Source: Saururus chinensis (Eukaryota > Streptophyta > Magnoliopsida > Piperales > Saururaceae). Taken from it: DNA of 64,000 nucleotides. The notes below the pieces were generated by a model, which worked only from the letters and a program-made list of their open reading frames with translations, had not been told where the DNA came from and did no database searches. The DNA is taken from the NCBI GenBank assembly GCA_035235625.1, contig CP141140.1:48479351-48543350 (forward strand), written 5' to 3'. Within the stretch, counting starts at the first letter, position 1. Each line of letters starts with the position of its first letter. The position numbers and the translations under genes were made by a program. Shown here piece after piece: positions 58,901-64,000 of this stretch.

Positions 58901-60053
58901 CAATGCTCATTGACAAAACTTTCTATTCCAAACTAAAATTAAACAAACTTCATACATAGCATCCTTGCTACTTCCCTGAGTTCATCACTCAAAAATACTA
59001 TGTTTACCAAAAAGATTCATTAGTTCAAATGGCACAAGAACCTCCCATGCAAGGACAAACACAAGCCATGAGGAAAATAATGAATAAAATACATAGAAAT
59101 TCCTCTAAAAATATGGGTGTCACAATATCATGTTATTATGTCTCATCATAATTGCCTAATACATGTAACATTCCCTTGATAAAAAATTACCCAAAGCCAA
59201 AATTATTGTCAGTAGACTTATCAACGCGTCGGTCAGGTCACTGATGACCATCGGTAACCCACCAACATGTCGAACCCACACAAATAGTGGGATGGCAAGG
59301 AAAAGCTTTCCTCACCAACACCTCATTGACGCGTTGTTGTCAATGCCAAGACCAGCCATTGTACATCGATGTGTTAATGCTCATCGGTGACAATATTGTC
59401 ATCTCCTCCATCATATTTGGAACATCATCAATGTGTTGGTGGACATTTCAAAGGTTAGGAAGAAGTAGTGGAAAATGTCCTTACATTAAAAAATAACTAC
59501 CCAAAATCATTGTATAACATATATCAACACTTACATTGTCCCTTAGCAATAAAGTGATTTCATGGAGTTAAATACTTAATTAGCATAATACTCATGATTC
59601 TTCATCATCATCACAACAAGAACATCACAAATATCATACTTTTATGCTTTCATATCCAATGATTTCATAATTCAAATCATACATACATTTTCCAAGTTAA
59701 ATCACAGTAACAAGGTAGCAATTCGATCTCTTATTTGCCAATAAAAATCAAGGTCTCTACAAACCCGATTCTTCTTCTCTATTCCACTAAACTTTGCCAC
59801 TCCCTAGCCTATCATTTTATCCTAAAGTCGAAGAATTTATAAAATTTGGGTCAAGGTTTGTCAAAGGTATTTATATGAGAATCAAATAATTAAATTCTGG
59901 TGCATAACCACCTCATGTAACTGCTTGAAACCGCTGAGTTCCAAACCCATCAGTAAGACTATTCTAGAGTCATCGATGCGTAGAAGGATGTCGATTGTAT
60001 TTTTTGCACTTTATTGACACATCAAACCTTACTGACAATGAATCTACAGTTTC
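55985..60053 (-). mobile_element. Older gypsy-type LTR split by a solo LTR
   Basis: 55985-56811 and 59130-60053 are parts of one minus-oriented LTR. The nested copy at 56812-59124 repeats both parts in the same order (56080-56811 with 57230-57950, 59130-60053 with 57935-58900). It is cut on the right by the gypsy element at 60054. An ~86-bp tandem duplication lies at 55985-56156. Confidence 0.6.
56812..59124 (-). mobile_element. Solo LTR, 2.3 kb, ATATC duplication
   Basis: Starts TATCACACCCTAGG and ends GGGTGTCACA, flanked by ATATC at 56807-56811 and 59125-59129. Its sequence is homologous to the LTR it landed in. No coding domains. 58020-58260 has repeated CATCGATGACCATCGATAAC-type wording, a short degenerate CATCGATG repeat. 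Confidence 0.78.
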
Positions 60054-61682
60054 TGTAACGACCCGACCCAAGCCGGGCCCACAAAATCACTAATAGAAAA
60101 TTTTCTCTTTCCTTAAGCCAGGAATCACCATCCGTCTGCGAGAAGTACAACATTCGTCTACGCACTACGGAGCTTCAAGGCTTCCCCATACGCAAACCTA
60201 GGTTGTAACGGACACATACACACAACAAAGCTTCATAGTTCATTGCACGTAAAATAGAATAAAACATATATTAATAATTAATTTGGATTGGGCCAACGTT
60301 GACTTGTTGTTAGTTGCCTACGTACGTACTAGATATTAGTCCAATACGATCAAATTTGAACGTAGTTTTGCCTAACGACTAATACATAAATCAGGCATCA
60401 CAGAATCATATACATTAAAATATGTATATACTGATATTTAATCGGAGTTATACAAAAACTAGTAATAAATCGGAGTCAAGCGGAAGTTAATAAGTCAACG
60501 AAATCGTACATCTCGCTCTACCACATAGCAGGATCAAAACCACATACACATGTCTCGCTCTATCATTGGGCCGAGACCGAACCATACACACACACACACA
60601 CATCACACGTCTTGCTCTACCCTAGAGCAAGACGGAACATAAACATGTCACATCAAACATAGCAGATTTGAGCACAAAGGATCATGGCATAGCATAGCAC
60701 ACATCCTAATTTAGCACATGCATCTCTATAATTTAAACGGGATGTCAGGAGTACTTACTCCTCGCATGTCTTGTATGGTAACAGTATTCAGAGTTGTTCA
60801 TTACTTCTTGACATCCTCTCCTTAGGATCCAAAGGTAGTAGACAAAGCTTCCTCTAGCCTCTATACATTCCTCGTCTTGTACTGAAAGACTACATACAAA
60901 TGTTCTCCTTACCAGAGACTCTTCTCGTTTTATGTACCAATGGGCGGCAGACAGAACCTCCCTTACTCGAGATTGCTTCTCTGGTTGTGGCCCGGCAACT
61001 TTGGACAAGGCCCCTATTTCTTTCTACAGTGCTTGATGATGATGGGCAGGGCTTCTCCTTACCTCGGGCATTTCCTCATCATACAATCGCCAACTCAGAG
61101 AACAGATCCCTCCATTGCGAAGAGCATGCTCGATTTAGTCAAGAATGCCTATTGGATGGACTAAATTGGAGCTAGGATGCTCATAAACAAAGAAAAATAA
61201 GATTGTTGGTGCTCGAGAACAACAGGCAAGACCTCTCATTCTCTTGGGGCATTTACTCTTTATACGATCTCTAACTCGAAGAACGGACCACTCCATTATG
61301 TAGAACATGCTCGATTTACTTAAAAATGCCTCTTGAACAGCCTTAATCGAACTCAGAATAGTTAGAAACGGGGGAGAAGAACTGCGTAAAGAATTGCACA
61401 AATGAGGTATTTATAGCCCCCGAGCCACCAAAATAATATTGCGGCGCCGTGAAACCGCGGTGTCGTGCCACACTGAAATGTTGTGCCACCAAAAATGGTG
61501 GCACCAATCATTTCAAGCGCAGTGCATGCACGGCGTGTCGCCCGCGCGTGATGCATGCCGCAATCGCGCGTGCCGCATTCAAAGAACACAAAGCCCTCCA
61601 ACACAAGAATCATGAGAAAATTACAAGTATAATTAATAAATAAAATGCATATGAATTCCTCATAGAAATTATGAATGTCACA
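60054..61682 (-). repeat. 3' LTR of a Ty3/gypsy element (minus orientation)
   Basis: In the element's own direction it starts TGTGACATTCATAATTTC at 61682 and ends CGGGTCGTTACA at 60054 (1629 bp). A polypurine tract, AAGGAGGGAAGGA, lies directly before it. CTATAAATAC near 61410 is a candidate promoter. Short CA repeats lie at 60580-60604. It is inserted in the older LTR that ends at 60053; the partner duplication would lie outside the recognisable part. Confidence 0.8.
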
Positions 61683-62400
61683 TCCTTCCCTCCTTGAAAT
61701 AAATTTTGTCCTTATAATTTGGGTACTTACTAGTAAATAAGTGAGAATAAACCTTTTTAAACTCAACTTCTGAATCCAAGTCATATCCTCTAATGGTTGA
61801 CTTCTCCAAATAACTTTAACTATAAATATTTCCATATTCCTCAAGGTTCTTATTTTCCTATCCAAAATTATTCCTGGTTCTTCCTTATAAGTAAGGTTTG
61901 GCTATAACTTCACACTTAAAATATCAATCACATGTAGTGTATGGGATAAAAAATATATTTCCTCAACATTGATACATCGAAGACATTATAAACCTTTGTT
62001 AAAGCAAGAGGAAGAGCGAGTTTATAGGCTGTTGGTCCAATTTTTTTTATAAAATCTCAAATGGACCCACACCTAAAACTCAATTTCTCCTTCTTGTCAA
62101 ACCTCAACACTTTTTAAGAAGGTGATACTTTAAGAAATACATGATCTCCCATTTGAAATTTTAATTCTCTTATCCTCAAATTTGTATATTTCTTTAGTCT
62201 ACTTTGGGCAAAGAAAATTTTTCTTATATCATGTATCTTTTCCACACGGTGATTTATTATGTATAATTTCCTTTAAGTAATGACTACTGTCATATGCTTA
62301 TCTGCACCTTGAGTAATGACTACTCTTGGATGCTGACAATGTTTATCTGTCCCTTGAGTAATTACTACTGTCGGATGTTGATGATACCTGGGCTAGTGTG
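61683..62400 (-). mobile_element. 3' end of gypsy pol (integrase C-terminus) and polypurine tract
   Basis: On the minus strand, phrases of the gypsy integrase C-terminal region are visible in family order: VGDxVFLKVSP-like wording (about 62150), then KVYNVFDVSMLRKY (about 61990-61950), then a chromodomain-like stretch with LRNMEIFIVKVIWRS (about 61860-61790). The end motif GGACAAAATTTATTTCAAGG follows just before the LTR. This is typical of chromovirus-like Ty3/gypsy elements. It is broken, with several breaks. Near 62278-62390 a ~55-bp TGAGTAATGACTACT-type tandem repeat occurs, and recognisable gypsy sequence ends by about 62.4 kb. Confidence 0.75.
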
Positions 62401-62473
62401 ATCCTCTTGGCTCATAATAAGTAATAGGAAAAATTATTAAAATAATAATTTAAAAAAATATTTACTGAAATAT

Positions 62474-62503
62474 ACCACTTTGGGAAATATTTCCCAAAGT
62501 GGT
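62474..62503. repeat. 30-bp perfect palindrome
   Basis: ACCACTTTGGGAAAT is followed at once by its exact reverse complement, with no spacer. Confidence 0.98.
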
Positions 62504-62576
62504 GTTCGTTTTTGCCACGCAGGCGCCAGCCAAGCAGCTAGTGCCAGCGTGGCTTTTTTTTATATTTTTAAAGTTG

Positions 62577-62794
62577 ATTTTGTCGTTTAAAACGACGAAA
62601 TTGGTTTTAATACGATTTCGTCATTCTAAACGACGAAACCTTTTATTACATGACCCGATTTCGTCGTTCAGAACAACGAAATCAACTTAAGCTGATGAAA
62701 TTTCGTCGTTCTGAACGACGAAACTGCCACACATCTATTTTCGGCCTTCGGTCGCGGAACAACACTGATTTCGTCGTTCTGAACGACGAAATCA
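62577..62794. repeat. Array of five near-palindromic hairpins
   Basis: Five copies of a GATTTCGTCGTTC / GAACGACGAAATC dyad lie at about 62577-62601, 62614-62640, 62657-62683, 62698-62724 and 62766-62794. The last is perfect, with 14-bp arms around a single T; the others have one to three mismatches. Spacing from start to start is 37-68 bp. Confidence 0.95.
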
Positions 62795-62819
62795 TCGTGG
62801 TTATAACCGCGACTTCGCT

Positions 62820-63130
62820 CCGCCTCCAGTCGCGTTCCAGTCACTCGTTTTTTGCTCCACCGCTTCTACCGACTTTTGGACGCCGCCATTCTCGCCGCCG
62901 ACCTCAGTCCGCCGCCGCTACCATCAGTCCGCAGCCGGCTAGACCAGTCGCATTCCAGTCAATAGTTTTTTGCTCCGCCACTTCTGCTGACGTCCAGACG
63001 CCGCCATTATCGCCACCGACGTCTAGCCCGCCGCCGATGTCCAGCCCACCGCCGACATCCAGCCCGCCACCGCCGACCTCAGTCCGCCGCTGCCGCCTAG
63101 GTCTAGCCCGCCGCTACCCACGTCGAGCCG
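62820..63130 (+). repeat. GC-rich leader with ~116-bp direct repeat
   Basis: 62831-62946 and 62947-63060 share TCGC.TTCCAGTCA, GTTTTTTGCTCC and GACGCCGCCATT.TCGCC in the same order. A CCGCCGATGTCCAGCCC-type 18-bp repeat follows. The frame through it is Pro/Ser-rich with no domain. It may be an untranslated leader. Confidence 0.6.
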
Positions 63131-63676
63131 CTCCCGTTTCATTTTTCTGGTGCATGTCCTTCTATTTTTTTTTATTTACTTTTTTTTTCCATCGTTGTAA
63201 TATATTTTTTGTATGTTACATTGAAAAAATTTATCTTTTGTATATTACATCGAAAAAATTTGAAGTTTTGATTGTCCCGTCATTGAGCCCTAGTTTTAGA
63301 AGTATTGTTCTAAGTCGTTTTGTGTGTTTTTTTTGTTTAAGATTATTGAATTGAGATGAATTTTTAATTAATGAGTTTTTATTTTTTAAGATGACAAGTC
63401 TCTAAAATTTTGGAAAATGAGGAGGATTTGAGTTTTTGAACATGTTTTTATATGATTTGTGACATTGTATGCGTTATTGCATCAATTGTGTAATTATATT
63501 AATTAGAAAATTTACTCATTAATATAAAGTATTAATGATATGCTTATATATTTGGTAAGGTTATTAGTTTCTATGCGTATATATTTTGAAAATATATTTG
63601 TTAGGGTAAATATTAGTATTAGTTTGTTTAATCTAATATTAATTTAATTTATTATTTACGAATTAATTGAATAGAA

Positions 63677-64000
63677 ATGGCAGAAGAAATGGTTAGTTTT
63701 TTCATTAACTACGACGGACGCATAGAAGGATTATTAATGAAGAAACTGTCTACATTTGATGAATTTGAGATGCACATAGCAAGTAAGGTTGGGTTGGATC
63801 GAAGAAGATGGAAAATTACTATCAAATGTAATCTTCCGTCCTATGGATCGAGAATGATACTAATGAACATAAATGATGATTCATCAATGGCTTTTATGTT
63901 TCACCACTCACGTCACATAATTTCTTTCGAGTTATTTCTCAAAAAAGAGGCCCGAGTGACTAGTGAAAGGCGAAGTAGTTCACATAGGAGCTCTCACAGA
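63677..64000 (+). CDS. MULE transposase-like protein, N-terminal part (open at window end)
   Basis: 108 codons from ATG at 63677 to the last base, no stop. The start follows an AT-rich stretch, GAATAGAAATGG, and is the first ATG of the frame. The protein begins MAEEMVSFFINYDGRIEG. It then has LSTFDEFEMHIASKVGLDRR, WKITIKCNLPSYG and INDDSSMAFMFHH, and ends in a Ser/Arg/His-rich stretch. This fits the PB1-like N-terminal domain of plant MuDR-family transposases (short beta strands, a helix with F..F...I..K.GL, then K.P and a D-rich D.....F segment). The zinc-finger and DDE parts would follow outside. A host gene of the same origin (a domesticated MULE) is the main alternative. Confidence 0.55.
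   Translation, partial: MAEEMVSFFINYDGRIEGLLMKKLSTFDEFEMHIASKVGLDRRRWKITIKCNLPSYGSRMILMNINDDSSMAFMFHHSRHIISFELFLKKEARVTSERRSSSHRSSHR

Larger units (their letters stand above)
62440..64000 (+). mobile_element. Mutator-like element (MULE), 5' part, runs off the window
   Basis: A distinct unit follows the gypsy remnant: a perfect palindrome, a row of hairpins, a GC-rich leader with internal duplication, and a coding start resembling plant MULE transposases. The other terminus lies outside, so the terminal inverted repeat and the 9-bp duplication cannot be tested. The left limit is approximate. Confidence 0.45.

Noticed and set aside
56080-60050. 1.2-kb tandem satellite
   Set aside because: The ATATC duplication shows a solo LTR inserted in a related LTR, which explains the repetition.
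61362-61865. Minus-strand 167-codon frame as a host gene
   Set aside because: Its first part is the end of gypsy pol and the rest runs into the LTR, so it is retroelement sequence.
1-64000. tRNA, rRNA or known small RNA genes
   Set aside because: No cloverleaf with A and B boxes, and no rRNA-like or snoRNA-like blocks, were seen by eye. A covariance-model search would be needed to exclude them.

Overview
This window is nuclear DNA from a flowering plant with a repeat-rich genome. Only two complete host genes can be supported. Both are on the minus strand, have introns, and match angiosperm proteins along their whole length. The rest is transposon sequence or sequence I could not assign. I cannot name the species. 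The GC-rich first exon of the Y14 gene and the CACTA, Stowaway, hAT, copia, gypsy and MULE content are general angiosperm traits.

Layout. 1-20 is the tail of an LTR whose body lies left of the window. 481-4050 is a Stowaway-like MITE split by a 3.48 kb non-autonomous CACTA element (541-4022, target duplication AGA). 7374-12677 holds a six-exon gene (five coding) for pheophytinase (PPH), the chloroplast enzyme that removes phytol from pheophytin during chlorophyll breakdown. Its largest intron carries a retroelement gag fossil. 13.8-15.0 kb has three Stowaway-like MITEs. 17.5-20.4 kb is a decayed long LTR in reverse orientation. 21.2-23.4 kb holds two facing hAT transposase remnants. 24415-29528 is a young Ty1/copia element with a perfect CTCCT target duplication. 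31156-38192 is the four-exon gene for Y14 (RBM8A), the exon junction complex partner of Mago. Its 4.8 kb third intron contains an LTR-like insertion with internal tandem duplications.

From 39.4 to 62.4 kb the sequence is a multi-level nest of LTRs, mostly solo and probably from Ty3/gypsy relatives. Several have exact 5-bp target duplications: 39359-48026 (CAAAC) containing 40911-45966 (CTTTT); 51199-54307 (ATACG) containing 51662-53081 (CAGAT/CAGAA); and 56812-59124 (ATATC) inside an older LTR. At 60054-62400 lies the 3' part of a gypsy element (LTR, polypurine tract, integrase C-terminus). From about 62.44 kb to the window end is the 5' part of what looks like a Mutator-like element: a 30-bp perfect palindrome, a row of five near-identical hairpins, a duplicated GC-rich leader, and an open reading frame at 63677 that runs off the end.

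The two host genes show no functional link to each other. The most interesting signals are structural: the hairpin array before the MULE-like frame, a roughly 57-bp minisatellite shared by three LTR copies in different copy numbers, and a short stem-loop whose arms differ but still pair in several LTRs.
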